Of a stretch of DNA of 64,000 nucleotides, positions 24,975-34,754 are shown one piece after another; the stretch's first letter is position 1; every line of letters starts with the position of its first letter. The position numbers and the translations under genes were made by a program. Origin of the DNA: Jannaschia helgolandensis (lineage in GTDB: Bacteria > Pseudomonadota > Alphaproteobacteria > Rhodobacterales > Rhodobacteraceae). The notes below the pieces were generated by a model that saw nothing but the letters and a program-made list of their open reading frames with translations, was not told the DNA's origin and did no database searches. The stretch spans positions 1 through 64,000 of the forward strand of contig NZ_FNZQ01000006.1 of the NCBI RefSeq assembly GCF_900109285.1. The letters run 5' to 3'.

Positions 24975-25760
24975 TCAGGTCTTGGGCCGGGCGACGTCCC
25001 GCACGGCTTTGGCCACAGGATCGCCGATGATTTCCGGATGCAGCGTGACGGGAAACCCCGCTTCCTCCATCAAACGGTTCGAGGCGGTTTCGATCCGCTC
25101 CTCGAGCGCGGTCATGAACGTGGAACGGTCCAGACCGGCGGGAATCGGGTCCAGAAACTCGACCACACCCACGCCCTGCTTTCGCAGCAATCCGCGTTTG
25201 GGCCAGAAGAGTCCGACATTGGTGGCGACCGGATAACAGGGCTGGCCCAGTATCTCGTACATTGCGAAAGTGCCGACCTTGTAGGGCCGCACCGCACCCG
25301 GCGCGACGCGCGTGCCCTGCGGATAGATCATCAACTGGCCATCCTTGCGCTTGCCCGAGCGTATCTCGGTCAGCATCAACTTGATCGCTTCGGTCCGCTT
25401 GCCCCTGTGAACCGGGATGCAGCCCAGCCGCAGCGCATACTGTCCAAGGACGGGCGCGTACCGCAGCACGGATTTCATCACGAAGAACCCGCGCGGGATC
25501 GACGCCCAGATCACGATGATATCCAGAAAGCTCTGGTGCTTGGCGGCGAGCAGGGCCGCACCGACGGGCGGCGTGCCGCGGACTTCCGTCTTCAGGCCCA
25601 CGAAGACACGCAACATCCAAAGCGTATGGCGGGCATAGATGTCGCAGGCCGCCCGCGCCCCGGCGGGCGACAAAATCGCCCAGGGCGCATAGATCAGGCC
25701 AATCACCCCCATCCAGACGTACATGGCGATGTTGAAGAACAGGGATCGGATATATTGCAT
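24975..25760 (-). CDS. plsC: 1-acyl-sn-glycerol-3-phosphate acyltransferase (PlsC family)
   Basis: Membrane-associated acyltransferase making phosphatidic acid, 261 aa. Motif I appears as KHQSFLD (His-x4-Asp), the FPEGTR-equivalent as [10 protein letters not shown], and [10 protein letters not shown] matches the phosphate-binding motif. An N-terminal membrane helix follows [21 protein letters not shown] 25760 is used; upstream in-frame codons overlap ftsX and look like non-coding readthrough. Lies downstream of ftsEX on the same strand with a short gap. Confidence 0.93.
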   Translation of the reverse strand: MQYIRSLFFNIAMYVWMGVIGLIYAPWAILSPAGARAACDIYARHTLWMLRVFVGLKTEVRGTPPVGAALLAAKHQSFLDIIVIWASIPRGFFVMKSVLRYAPVLGQYALRLGCIPVHRGKRTEAIKLMLTEIRSGKRKDGQLMIYPQGTRVAPGAVRPYKVGTFAMYEILGQPCYPVATNVGLFWPKRGLLRKQGVGVVEFLDPIPAGLDRSTFMTALEERIETASNRLMEEAGFPVTLHPEIIGDPVAKAVRDVARPKT

Positions 25761-25786
25761 GCTGGCTGTCCTAGCAGGTCGCGCGG

Positions 25787-26686
25787 TTACTCGAAACGGG
25801 CGAGTGCGCGAAACGCCGCACTGCGGGTGGCCAGGAAGGCGACACCGCCCGCAAAGATCGGAATCAGCGGCAGCAGCAACCATCCGGCCCCCTGAAACCC
25901 CAGGCCTGTCAGAAACCCGCCCGCCGCGTCCGCCGCAGGCAGGAAGGCCACGGCCAGCCCGCCGGAGGCGGCACCCAGGGTCGCGCCCAGGGCCGCGCGC
26001 AGCGTGAACCGGCGCGTGAAGGCGCGGGCCACATAGACGTCGCGCGCGCCGACCAGACGTAACACGCGGATGACCTGCCGGTTCGCCGCCAGCGCCGATT
26101 GTGCCGCCAGCGTGACCATTGCCGCCAACGTGCCCGCGATCAGTGCAAGCGCGGTCCAGCCCAGGGCGCGCAGGCGGTCGGCGGCGGCCACCAGCGGTTC
26201 GCGCCAACGGGTGTGGTCGTCATAGACCGCGCCCGGCACTTCGGCCGTCAGGCGCAGGCGCAGGCCTTCTGCGTCCAGACTGCCATCGCTTGTCACCTCG
26301 ATCAGGCGGGGCAGCGGAATGGTATCCAGCGGCAGGTCGGGGCCCAGCCACGGCTCCAGCAGGGCGGCCTGTTCGGCGGGGTCCAGCGCGCGTGCGTCGG
26401 CGATGCCGGGGGTCGTCACCAGGATGGCCATGACGGCTTCGACCTGCGCGTCGGCCTGTTCGGCAGGCGCGGAAACGCGGATGGTCGAGGCCTGCGCCAG
26501 ACTGTCGCCCCAGCGCTCTGCCAGCCGCCCGGTGGCCAGTGACAACGCCAGCGCGAAGACCGCCAGAAATGCCATCGCCCCCGAGGTCAGCACGGTCAGC
26601 CAGACGGTGTGACCCGTCGGCGGCACGACCCGGTCGGCCTGGCGATCGCCCCACATCGCGTCCAGAAGGGCCTGCAGACGCCTCAC
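25787..26686 (-). CDS. ftsX: Cell-division ABC transporter permease FtsX
   Basis: Four-helix MacB/FtsX-type membrane protein that works with FtsE to activate septal peptidoglycan hydrolases. About 299 aa: cytoplasmic N-terminus, first helix near VWLTVLTSGAMAFLAVFALAL, a periplasmic domain, then three helices in the C-terminal half with the conserved RVLRLVGARDVYVARAF loop. It starts at GTG 26686, overlapping the ftsE stop in a GTGA arrangement, so the two are translationally coupled. The longer frame upstream runs through ftsE and is rejected. Confidence 0.92.
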   Translation of the reverse strand: MRRLQALLDAMWGDRQADRVVPPTGHTVWLTVLTSGAMAFLAVFALALSLATGRLAERWGDSLAQASTIRVSAPAEQADAQVEAVMAILVTTPGIADARALDPAEQAALLEPWLGPDLPLDTIPLPRLIEVTSDGSLDAEGLRLRLTAEVPGAVYDDHTRWREPLVAAADRLRALGWTALALIAGTLAAMVTLAAQSALAANRQVIRVLRLVGARDVYVARAFTRRFTLRAALGATLGAASGGLAVAFLPAADAAGGFLTGLGFQGAGWLLLPLIPIFAGGVAFLATRSAAFRALARFE

Positions 26687-27357
26687 AACTCGGTTCCCGC
26701 CGACAGCGTGCCGCCCGCCAGCCGCAGGACACGGGCCGTGACCTGCGCCTTCGCCGCCCGTATCAGGGCCAGGTCGTGGGTCGCGACCAGCACGGTTTTG
26801 CCCATGCGGTTCAACTCGGCCAGCAGCGACAGAAGGCGTTTCGACATGTCCCAGTCGATGTTGCCCGTGGGTTCGTCCGCGATGATGACATCCGGATCCA
26901 TGATGATCGCGCGGGCCAATGCGGCACGCTGGCGCTCGCCGCCGGACAGTTCCGGTGGCAGGGCATTGGCGCGCCGGGACAGACCGACCCAACCCAGAAG
27001 CTGTTCCAGGTTAGCGGCCTCGACGGCCACATCCCGGCCCGCGACGGTCAGCGGCAGGGCGACGTTCTCGTGGATCGACAAATGGTCGATGAACTGGCAA
27101 TCCTGATGCACGACGCCGATCCGCCGTCGCATCCGCGCCAGTCCGTCCCGGTCCATGCGGCGGCTGTCGCGCCCGTCGATCGTCACCGCACCCGCCGTGG
27201 GTTTCAGATCGCCATAGCACAGCTTTAGGAGAGTCGTCTTGCCCGCGCCGGAAGGGCCGGTCAGAAAATGGAACGATCCCGGCGTCAGCTCAAGGTCCAG
27301 CCCGGACAGAAGATTGCCACCGCCATAGGAATATCCGACCCCCCGAAGCTCGATCAC
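26683..27357 (-). CDS. ftsE: Cell-division ATP-binding protein FtsE
   Basis: ABC ATPase partner of FtsX, 224 aa. Walker A GPSGAGKTTLLK near residue 35, Q-loop in VVHQDCQF, signature LSGGERQRAALARA, Walker B VIIADEPTGNID and the H-loop VATHD are all intact. GTG 27357 is the start, giving MIELRGVGYSYGGG. First gene of a leftward run ftsE-ftsX-plsC-cobQ, divergent from the zinc-ribbon protein gene. Confidence 0.95.
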   Translation of the reverse strand: MIELRGVGYSYGGGNLLSGLDLELTPGSFHFLTGPSGAGKTTLLKLCYGDLKPTAGAVTIDGRDSRRMDRDGLARMRRRIGVVHQDCQFIDHLSIHENVALPLTVAGRDVAVEAANLEQLLGWVGLSRRANALPPELSGGERQRAALARAIIMDPDVIIADEPTGNIDWDMSKRLLSLLAELNRMGKTVLVATHDLALIRAAKAQVTARVLRLAGGTLSAGTEL

Positions 27358-27578
27358 CTGGTTATGCCCCTACGCTTGTTTCGGGTCTGTTTCTGCGCCC
27401 GATCCTGCTTCGGGCCCTTCTGCCTCAGCCATCATTTCGACGCAATCTCTGCCAATCCTTGCGTTCAGGCCACATCGAAGGACCCAGTCAGGTCGTCAGG
27501 GTTGACAGAACGGGGTCAATGAGGCGCGGTAGGCGAAATTGTCAACCATGCACGACAAAGGACGAGAACTTCCGGCCC

Positions 27579-28604
27579 ATGCGCATCACCTGTCCGAATT
27601 GCAATGCCCAGTACGAAGTCGGCGACGACATGATCCCTTCAGAGGGACGTGACGTGCAATGCTCGAACTGTGGAACCACGTGGTTTCAGGAAGGCCGCGC
27701 CCGTGCTGCGACTGCGGTCGAGGCGCGTGCCGTCCGCCGTCCGGGCCGCAAGGAGCCGAAGGTCGATGAAATTGCGCAGGACGCGGCACCCGAAGCACCG
27801 GGCGACGATACACCCGATGACCAGACCGAAGTCGCACCTGTTTTCCCGTCGCGCCATCGCCGTCCGACGATCGACGACGAAACCCTTGATGTCCTGCGCA
27901 AGGAGCGGGAGCGGGAAGACAGCCTGCGCACGGACACTCGCGCCTCCGCGCCTGTCGCCTCGGACGAGCCGACCGCCGAACCCGACCCGCGTGAACAGGC
28001 CGCCGCCGAGCGTGCGCGCATGGCCGCCGCTGCAACGCTGGCCCGCGCCCGCGATGCCGAGGTCGCACTATCGCTGGAGGACGATTTCGACGACGAAAAT
28101 TCCGACGACGAAAATGATCCGGACCCGGCCCCCCCGCCGCCGGAAGACGACGATGTCAGCAACGCCATCGCAGCCACTTTGCGCGATGCCTCCGCGACCG
28201 AGGACGAGGCGGAGGACGAGACGCCATTCCCCGTGGCCCGGTCCGGCGCTGTTCCATCCGAGGCCAGGTCGGCGCGGCGCGAGCTGTTGCCCGATATCGA
28301 GGAGATCAACTCGTCCCTGCGACCGGACGAGCGCGCCGCCGAAGCCGAGGCCGAGGCCAATGGCAGGGTCGATGACAGTCCGGCCGAGATACGCCGCAGC
28401 AGTGGGTTCCGCATCGGTTTCCTGGTGATTGCCGCCTGTATCGCGATTGCCGTCGGTGTCTATGTCTTCGCCGGACCGATCGCCGAGATGGTGCCGCAGG
28501 CCGGTGCCGCGCTGGCCCGCTATGTCGCCTGGGTGGATGCCCAGCGGATCGCCCTTGCCGCCGCAGCCGAGGCGCTGACCGCCCGGATCACGCCGGAAAG
28601 CTGA
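27579..28604 (+). CDS. Zinc-ribbon (MJ0042-type) single-pass membrane protein
   Basis: 341 aa. The N-terminus is a zinc ribbon (ITCPNCNAQYEVGDDMIP, then CSNCGTTWF) with two CxxC pairs, the MJ0042 pattern. A long, highly acidic and Pro-rich, probably disordered middle (EDDFDDENSDDENDPDP and similar) leads to one membrane helix at about 280-300 (FRIGFLVIAACIAIAVGVYV) and a short C-terminal domain. Found next to ftsEX in related bacteria by recall. Start at ATG 27579 because the zinc ribbon begins there; role unknown. Confidence 0.85.
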   Translation: MRITCPNCNAQYEVGDDMIPSEGRDVQCSNCGTTWFQEGRARAATAVEARAVRRPGRKEPKVDEIAQDAAPEAPGDDTPDDQTEVAPVFPSRHRRPTIDDETLDVLRKEREREDSLRTDTRASAPVASDEPTAEPDPREQAAAERARMAAAATLARARDAEVALSLEDDFDDENSDDENDPDPAPPPPEDDDVSNAIAATLRDASATEDEAEDETPFPVARSGAVPSEARSARRELLPDIEEINSSLRPDERAAEAEAEANGRVDDSPAEIRRSSGFRIGFLVIAACIAIAVGVYVFAGPIAEMVPQAGAALARYVAWVDAQRIALAAAAEALTARITPES

Positions 28605-28623
28605 TCGCGCACCGCTTGAACCG

Positions 28624-31224
28624 TCAGAAGCGTTCCAGCAGCCGTTTCAGATAGTCGAGTTCCACCTTGGGCCGGTCGCGTTGCCCCGACCGGCGCCGGA
28701 TTTCGTCCATCAGATCGCGGGCGCGGCGGGCGGCATCCGGGCCTTTGCCCAGGCTTTCCTGCGATCCCAATTGCCCGCCCTGACCCGATTGCCGTCCCAG
28801 CGGATCGCGGTTCAGGCCACGTCCGTCGCGACCTCCGGCCTCGCCCCGTTGCTGGTTCTCGATGCCCTGTGGACGGTCGCCCGCCAGGGCGCGGCCCAGT
28901 TCCTGCATTCCATCGCGCAGGGCATCCATGGCGCGGGCCTGATCGTCCAGTGCGCCGCCGAGGTTGCCATCCGCCAGATCGCGCTCGGCGTCCTGCATCG
29001 CGCCTTCCGCACGGCCAAGGGCTTCGCGGGCTGCATCGCCGGCCTCCGATCCTGCACCCGGCAGGTTCCGGCGCAGTGTCTCCAGACCTTGCCGCAGGGT
29101 TTCCTGACGTCGGGCCAGGCTTTGGGCATCGTTGCTACCCTCGCCATTCTCGCCGCGGCCGTCGGGTCGCTGGCCTTGCTGGTTCCCCTGCTGGCCTTGT
29201 CCATCCTGGCCTTGCTGGCTCTCTCCGGGCTGCCCTTGCTGACCGGGTTGTCCCTGCTGGCCGTCCTGACCCTGCTGCCCCTGTTCGCCGGGCCTGCCGA
29301 ACTGTTCCTGCAACTGGCGGAAGGCTTCGTCGCTCAGGTCCTGTTGTTCGCGCAACTGGTCGCGCAGTTGATCCATCGCCTGTTCGCCTTCGCCGGGCTG
29401 GCCCTGACCGCTGCCCTGGCCCTGGGTGACCTGCATGTTCTCCATCATGTCCTGAAGCTGGCGCAGCAATTCCTGCGCCTCGGCGGTGCGGCCCTGCTGC
29501 ATCAACTCCTCGATACGACGCATCATCTCGTCCAGCATGTCGGGCGTGATTTCCTGGGTATCGCCTTGCGCCTGCTGCTGTTGCTGGCCCTGCTGACCCT
29601 GCTGCTGTGCAAGCTGACGGGTGTAGTCGTCCATCGCGCGGCGCATTTCGGCCATCAGTCGCTCGATCTCCTCGGGGGATGCGCCCTGACGAATTGCCTG
29701 GGCCAGCCGTTCCTGCGCCTCGCGAAGGCGTTCCAGCGCGCTGTCGAGCGATCCATCCTCGATCCGGGTGGCGGCCTGCCACAGCATCTCGGCGATTTCG
29801 TCCCGCTGTTCCAGCGTCAGGGGGCCCTGATCCAGACGCCGGATCGCCATGCGCGTAATCAGATAAGCTGTCGGCGCATTCCACGTGCCGTCTGCCTTCC
29901 AGGTGATCGCGCGCAACAGACGGGCGACCCGGACACGGTTGGCGCGCGACCAGTTCAGATCGCGTCGTTGTTCTATCAGAGCGCTGGCGATGGGGTCATA
30001 GAATGCGCGCCCCGGCAGGATCATTCGCGCCTCGGCGGTGCCATCCTGACCGGCGGCATCTGTCGCGCTCAGCATCACGATAACGGGCATTCCGGCCAAT
30101 GGGTTCTGCGTCAGATCGGCGCGAAACACTTCGGTGAAATCGCTGCGGTCGCCTGCAATCGGCAAGGCCATGTCCAGAACGAGCGGCTGTCTCGGTTCCG
30201 GTTCGACCTCCAGTCCATAGCGGCGGTCAGTGCCGTCCGCATCCAGGGCAATGGTGATCTCCGCAGCCGTCACGCCGTAATCGTCGGCGGCGCGCCACGG
30301 CAGCGTTACCTGATCGGGGAATTCGAACGCAGCATCGCCATCCGGCGCAACGGTCGGTGCGGTGTCGGGCGAAGCGGTCAGCGTCCAGACCGGCGCGCCC
30401 TGGGCGCCGTCGATGGCAACCGTTCCCGATTGCACGACGGTAAAGTCCTGCAGCGGCTCGCCCGGTGTGGTGGCATTGCGGCCCGAAACGGTTTCGGTAA
30501 CCGACAGCGCCCCTGTCTCGCCATAGAGGCGCAGGACGACGCGCGTGCCCTCGGGCACATCCACCGTGCCCGGCTCGATCTCGTTGAGGTAGAGCGTTGG
30601 CAGGCCGGTGTAACGCGGTGGCTCCAGCCATCCTTCCCACGCGGGGCCGGTGGCAACCTGTCCGCCGATGCCGGGCAGGGCGGGGACTTCGGGCACCCGC
30701 CAGAGGGTGCCGAACAACAGGCCGATGGCGGCCAGCAACACCGCCATGTAGCGCAGCGCATAAGGGTCGCGGCGTGCCACCCGCAGATCGCCGGGCACCG
30801 CTTTCGCACCCGACAACCGCGCGGCCATGCGGCGTCGATGCGCGGCCCAGACGGCGGAGGACCCGGCGTCGCCGGACCCGATCGCCAGATCGTCGTCCAA
30901 CGTCGCAAGCGGCCGACCGGGCAACGTTTCGTCCAGGCGGGCGCGCGCTTCGGCCTGGGTCGGGGCGCGGAACCCCCGCATCCCGATCACGACCAGAACC
31001 AGCGCCAGGATCGCCAGTGCCCCGATCAGGCTGAATTCCCAGAGTGGCCCGGCCAGGCCCGACGCCCAGACGGCGACCGCAGCGAGCACTGCCGTCCACG
31101 CGGGCCAGAAGGCCTGCGTGATGCGTTCGGCCCACAGGCCGATACGGGTCAGCGCGATGGCGCGCGCGATAGGTGGCTGTCGGTCGGTCAAACGGCTGTC
31201 CCCGCTGGCATGCCTGTGCTTCAA
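28624..31224 (-). CDS. Large DUF4175/TIGR02302-like membrane protein with Gln-Gly-rich region
   Basis: 866 aa. Two or three membrane helices in the first 200 residues (WTAVLAAVAVWASGL, LIGALAILALVLVVIGM, YMAVLLAAIGLLFGTLW), then a periplasmic beta-rich part, a helical part rich in Gln/Glu, and from about 540 long Gln/Gly/Asp-rich low-complexity stretches such as QQGQQGQQQQQAQ. The layout matches the alphaproteobacterial DUF4175 family, whose function is unknown. It starts 7 nt after lysA, on a TTG. The low-complexity DNA also produces a very long open frame on the other strand. Confidence 0.85.
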   Translation of the reverse strand: MKHRHASGDSRLTDRQPPIARAIALTRIGLWAERITQAFWPAWTAVLAAVAVWASGLAGPLWEFSLIGALAILALVLVVIGMRGFRAPTQAEARARLDETLPGRPLATLDDDLAIGSGDAGSSAVWAAHRRRMAARLSGAKAVPGDLRVARRDPYALRYMAVLLAAIGLLFGTLWRVPEVPALPGIGGQVATGPAWEGWLEPPRYTGLPTLYLNEIEPGTVDVPEGTRVVLRLYGETGALSVTETVSGRNATTPGEPLQDFTVVQSGTVAIDGAQGAPVWTLTASPDTAPTVAPDGDAAFEFPDQVTLPWRAADDYGVTAAEITIALDADGTDRRYGLEVEPEPRQPLVLDMALPIAGDRSDFTEVFRADLTQNPLAGMPVIVMLSATDAAGQDGTAEARMILPGRAFYDPIASALIEQRRDLNWSRANRVRVARLLRAITWKADGTWNAPTAYLITRMAIRRLDQGPLTLEQRDEIAEMLWQAATRIEDGSLDSALERLREAQERLAQAIRQGASPEEIERLMAEMRRAMDDYTRQLAQQQGQQGQQQQQAQGDTQEITPDMLDEMMRRIEELMQQGRTAEAQELLRQLQDMMENMQVTQGQGSGQGQPGEGEQAMDQLRDQLREQQDLSDEAFRQLQEQFGRPGEQGQQGQDGQQGQPGQQGQPGESQQGQDGQGQQGNQQGQRPDGRGENGEGSNDAQSLARRQETLRQGLETLRRNLPGAGSEAGDAAREALGRAEGAMQDAERDLADGNLGGALDDQARAMDALRDGMQELGRALAGDRPQGIENQQRGEAGGRDGRGLNRDPLGRQSGQGGQLGSQESLGKGPDAARRARDLMDEIRRRSGQRDRPKVELDYLKRLLERF

Positions 31225-31231
31225 ACTAGGG

Positions 31232-32500
31232 TCATTCGAGCCAATGGGGAACCATATCGCGCGAAATCATCTCGTCAAAGGTCGGGCGCGGGCGGATCAC
31301 CGCGTATTGATCGCCCTGCACCAGCACCTCCGGCACCAGCGGACGGGAGTTGTATTCGCTTGCCATCACCGCACCGTAAGCACCCGCTGACCGAAAGGCG
31401 ATCAGGTCGCCCGGAGCCACTGGCGGCATATGGCGGGCCTTAGCGAACGTATCGCCGGTCTCGCAGATCGGGCCGACGATATCGAAGGCCTGCTGATCCG
31501 CACCGGGGGCGGGCTCGATGACAGGCACAATGTCGTGGTGCGCGCCATACATCGCGGGGCGGATCAGGTCGTTCATCGCGGCATCCACGATCAGGAAGTC
31601 GCGGCCCTCGCCGTGTTTCACGAAGATCGTTTCGGTCAGCAGGATGCCCGCATTTCCCGCGATCAGGCGGCCCGGCTCGATCTCGATTTCACATCCCAGA
31701 TGGCCGACTTCCTCGCGGATGACCCGCCCGTATTCCAGCGGCACAGGCGGCGCGAGGTTCGAGCGGGCGTAGGGAATGCCGAGGCCGCCGCCAAGGTCGA
31801 GACGTTCGATGGCATGGCCATCGGCGCGCAGGACTTCGGTCAGGTCCGCGACCTTGCGATAGGCCAGCCGGAAAGGTTCGAGGTCGGTCAGTTGCGAGCC
31901 GATATGGACGTCGATGCCGATGACGCGCAGTCCGGGCAGAGTGGCGATTTCGGCATAGACCGCGCGCGCGCGGCTGATCGGGATGCCGAATTTGTTGTCG
32001 GATTTGCCGGTCGCGATCTTCTCGTGCGTTCTGGCGTCGACATCGGGGTTCACGCGGACGGTCACGGGCACCTCGACGCCCAGTTCGCTGGCGACGCGCG
32101 ACAGCAAGCGCATCTCCGGTTCGCTCTCCAGATTGATCTGACGGACCCCTTCGCGCAGGACGTGGCGCATCTCGGCTGCGGTCTTGCCGACGCCGGAAAA
32201 CACGATCCGGTCCGGCGGGATACCTGCGGCACGGGCGCGGCGGTATTCGCCTTCGGACACGACATCCATCCCCGCGCCTGCGTCGCCCAGCAGCTTGAGG
32301 ATGGCGACGTTGCTGGCGGCCTTGACGGCATAGCAGACCAGATGCGGACCCCAGGCCAGCGCCTCGTCGAACAGACGGAAATGCCGCAGCAGGGTCGCGG
32401 CGGAATAGACGTAGGCAGGCGTGCCGACAGTGCGCGCAATCTCGGACAGGGGGACATCTTCGGCGTGAAGTATGCCGTCGCGATACAGGAAATGATCCAT
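31232..32500 (-). CDS. lysA: Diaminopimelate decarboxylase
   Basis: PLP enzyme for the last step of lysine synthesis, 422 aa. The PLP lysine is in CYAVKAASNVAIL, the glycine-rich phosphate site in LDLGGGLGIPY, and ICETGDTFAKAR holds the C-terminal active-site Cys-Glu. The start overlaps the stop of the upstream DUF2834 gene, so the two are coupled, and the DUF4175-like gene follows within 7 nt. Confidence 0.97.
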   Translation of the reverse strand: MDHFLYRDGILHAEDVPLSEIARTVGTPAYVYSAATLLRHFRLFDEALAWGPHLVCYAVKAASNVAILKLLGDAGAGMDVVSEGEYRRARAAGIPPDRIVFSGVGKTAAEMRHVLREGVRQINLESEPEMRLLSRVASELGVEVPVTVRVNPDVDARTHEKIATGKSDNKFGIPISRARAVYAEIATLPGLRVIGIDVHIGSQLTDLEPFRLAYRKVADLTEVLRADGHAIERLDLGGGLGIPYARSNLAPPVPLEYGRVIREEVGHLGCEIEIEPGRLIAGNAGILLTETIFVKHGEGRDFLIVDAAMNDLIRPAMYGAHHDIVPVIEPAPGADQQAFDIVGPICETGDTFAKARHMPPVAPGDLIAFRSAGAYGAVMASEYNSRPLVPEVLVQGDQYAVIRPRPTFDEMISRDMVPHWLE

Positions 32501-32808
32501 CAGCGGCTCCGCAAAAACAGGTAGAGCGGCAGGCCCAGCGAGACCCCCACCAGATAGGTCGCCGGGATCGCGATCAGACCCGGCCAGTCGCGTTTGCGCG
32601 TGCAGTCCCAGACGATCCAGATCGTCAGCGTGACGGCGGCGACGGTCAGATCCCAGACCAGACCGGACGAGGCGGCATTCGCGTGCCAGGCGTCGACCAT
32701 CAAGCCGATGTCCCAGCCGTTTTCATCGAACCATTTCAGGAAATAGCGAAACGGCAGGATCACCCCCGCCACGCAGAGGATGAGCCAGAGGATGCGGATC
32801 GGGGACAT
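32500..32808 (-). CDS. DUF2834 small integral membrane protein
   Basis: 102 aa with three membrane helices (ILWLILCVAGVILPFRYF, LTVAAVTLTIWIVWDC, ATYLVGVSLGLPLYLFL). The pattern FxxWFDENGWD between helices and GVSLGLPLYL near the end fits DUF2834. ATG 32808 is used since the preceding in-frame stretch is not hydrophobic and carries repeat sequence. Its stop overlaps the lysA start. Function unknown. Confidence 0.82.
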   Translation of the reverse strand: MSPIRILWLILCVAGVILPFRYFLKWFDENGWDIGLMVDAWHANAASSGLVWDLTVAAVTLTIWIVWDCTRKRDWPGLIAIPATYLVGVSLGLPLYLFLRSR

Positions 32809-32868
32809 GGGCGGCTCCTGCTTAGGGTCGCGCCTCTTTAGCCAAGGTCGGCGCGGGTGGAAACTGGC

Positions 32869-32903
32869 GGAGCCTCCGGCAGGAATATTTCCGGAGCAAA
32901 GAG
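32869..32903 (+). repeat. Dispersed intergenic repeat, copy 2
   Basis: GGAGCCTCCGGCAGGAATAT then TT and CCGGAGCAAAGAG, on the plus strand, in the gap between the DUF2834 gene and the ETF-QO gene. It matches copy 1 at 15428-15462 except for a few bases. No gene is encoded. Confidence 0.75.
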
Positions 32904-33017
32904 ACCGGGAAGGCATGACCGGAGCAGCGCGATATGATGTTGCGTCACGATTGACCCTAGGGAGCGCCGTGGCCATACCAAGTCAGATTTTGCACGAGCC
33001 TTGAGAAGGAACCGCCC

Positions 33018-34664
33018 ATGTCCGATGCGATCGAACGCGAAGCGATGGAATACGATGTGGTCATCGTCGGCGCGGGTCCGGCGGGCCTGTCGGCGGCAAT
33101 CCGGCTGAAACAGCTGGATGCGGACCTGTCGGTGGTCGTGCTGGAAAAAGGGTCCGAGGTCGGGGCGCACATCCTGTCGGGGGCGGTGCTGGACCCGGTC
33201 GGTCTTGATGCGCTGATCCCCGACTGGAAAGACAAGGGCGCGCCGGTGAACGTGCCGGTCACATCCGACAGTTTCTTCGTTCTGGGCGAAGGCGGGCGCG
33301 TGCGCGTTCCGAACGCCGCGATGCCGCCGCTGATGTCGAACCACGGCAATTATGTCGTGTCGATGGGCAACGTCTGCCGCTGGATGGCCGAACAGGCCGA
33401 GGAGCTTGGCGTCGAAGTGTTTCCGGGCATGTCGTGTTCCGAAATTGTCTGGGATGGCGACAGGATGAAGGGTGTCGTCGCGGGCGAATTCGGGCGTAAT
33501 TCCGACGGCACGCCGGGCCCGTCGTACGAGCCGGGGATGGAACTGCACGGCAAATACGTCATGCTGGCCGAAGGCGTGCGCGGCAGCCTGTCCAAGCAGG
33601 TTATCGCCCGGCACAATTTGGACGCCGAGTCGGACGTGCAGAAATACGGTCTCGGCATGAAGGAAATCTGGGAGATCGATCCGGCAAAGCATCAACCCGG
33701 CAAGGTGGTCCATACGATGGGTTGGCCGCTGGGCAAGAATGCGGGTGGCGGAAGCTTTATCTACCACATTGACAACAATCAGGTTTATGTCGGTTTTGTC
33801 GTCCACCTGAATTACAAGAACCCCTATGTGTTCCCCTATATGGAGTTCCAGCGCTTCAAGCATCACCCGATGGTGGCGGAACTGTTGGAAGGCGGAAAGC
33901 GCGTGGCTTACGGCGCGCGGGCAATCACCGAAGGCGGTTGGCAGTCGCTGCCCAAGACCGCTTTTCCCGGTGGCGTTCTGCTGGGCTGTGCGGCGGGCAT
34001 GGTCAATGTGCCGCGCATCAAGGGCAACCATAACGCCATGCTGTCGGGCAAGGCCGCGGCCGAGGCGGCGCATGACGCCATCAAGGCCGGTCGCGAGGGC
34101 GATGTGCTGGACGAATACGACACCGAGGTCCGCAGCGGTCCCATCGGCAAGGACCTGAAGCGCGTCCGCAACGTCAAACCGCTCTGGTCGAATTATGGAC
34201 TGGCGGCGTCGCTGACGGTGGGCGGCGCGTCGATGTGGCTCAACAACCTGACCGGCTGGTCGCCTTTCACGTCCAAGCATGGAAAATCCGACGCCGAGGC
34301 GACCGAGGAAGCATCGAAGCATACGCCCATCGATTATCCCAGGCCCGACGGCAAGCTGTCCTTCGACCGGCTGACCAACGTGGCGTTCAGCTTCACCAAC
34401 CACGAGGAAAGCCAGCCTGCGCATCTGACGCTGAAGGACCCCGCCATTCCGGTGGCGGTGAACCTGCCGAAATATGCCGGGCCGTCGACGCGCTATTGCC
34501 CGGCGGGGGTTTACGAATTCGTGGGCGAGGGGGCGGACACCAGGTTCCAGATCAATTTCCAGAACTGCGTCCACTGCAAGACCTGCGACATCAAGGACCC
34601 GTCACAGAATATCGTCTGGACGGTGCCGCAGGGTGGGGACGGACCGAACTACCCGAACATGTGA
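33018..34664 (+). CDS. Electron transfer flavoprotein-ubiquinone oxidoreductase
   Basis: Passes electrons from ETF (fatty-acid, amino-acid and dimethylglycine oxidation) to ubiquinone at the inner membrane. 548 aa: FAD Rossmann motif VVIVGAGPAGLSAAI at about 12-26, KTAFPGGVLLGCAAG and NVPRIKGNHNAMLSG of the flavin/quinone region, and a C-terminal 4Fe-4S motif (INFQNCVHCKTCDIKDP). Close in length and motif order to characterised ETF-QO proteins. Clear ATG with AAGGAA upstream. Confidence 0.97.
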   Translation: MSDAIEREAMEYDVVIVGAGPAGLSAAIRLKQLDADLSVVVLEKGSEVGAHILSGAVLDPVGLDALIPDWKDKGAPVNVPVTSDSFFVLGEGGRVRVPNAAMPPLMSNHGNYVVSMGNVCRWMAEQAEELGVEVFPGMSCSEIVWDGDRMKGVVAGEFGRNSDGTPGPSYEPGMELHGKYVMLAEGVRGSLSKQVIARHNLDAESDVQKYGLGMKEIWEIDPAKHQPGKVVHTMGWPLGKNAGGGSFIYHIDNNQVYVGFVVHLNYKNPYVFPYMEFQRFKHHPMVAELLEGGKRVAYGARAITEGGWQSLPKTAFPGGVLLGCAAGMVNVPRIKGNHNAMLSGKAAAEAAHDAIKAGREGDVLDEYDTEVRSGPIGKDLKRVRNVKPLWSNYGLAASLTVGGASMWLNNLTGWSPFTSKHGKSDAEATEEASKHTPIDYPRPDGKLSFDRLTNVAFSFTNHEESQPAHLTLKDPAIPVAVNLPKYAGPSTRYCPAGVYEFVGEGADTRFQINFQNCVHCKTCDIKDPSQNIVWTVPQGGDGPNYPNM

Positions 34665-34754
34665 TGACTGAAATTCGCTTTCGGCCGGGGATCGGCGATG
34701 GCGCGCGTTGCATCCCCGTCGCGGCGCGCTTAGCGTGCCAAAAAGGATTTCGCC

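Noticed and set aside
28681-31443. 920-codon open frame on the plus strand
   Set aside because: It lies wholly antisense to the DUF4175-like gene. The protein has no recognisable domain and reflects the GC-rich, Gln-repeat codons of the real gene; the minus strand has family features and membrane helices.
32838-34574. 578-codon minus-strand open frame
   Set aside because: Antisense to the ETF-QO gene, which has FAD and 4Fe-4S motifs in frame.
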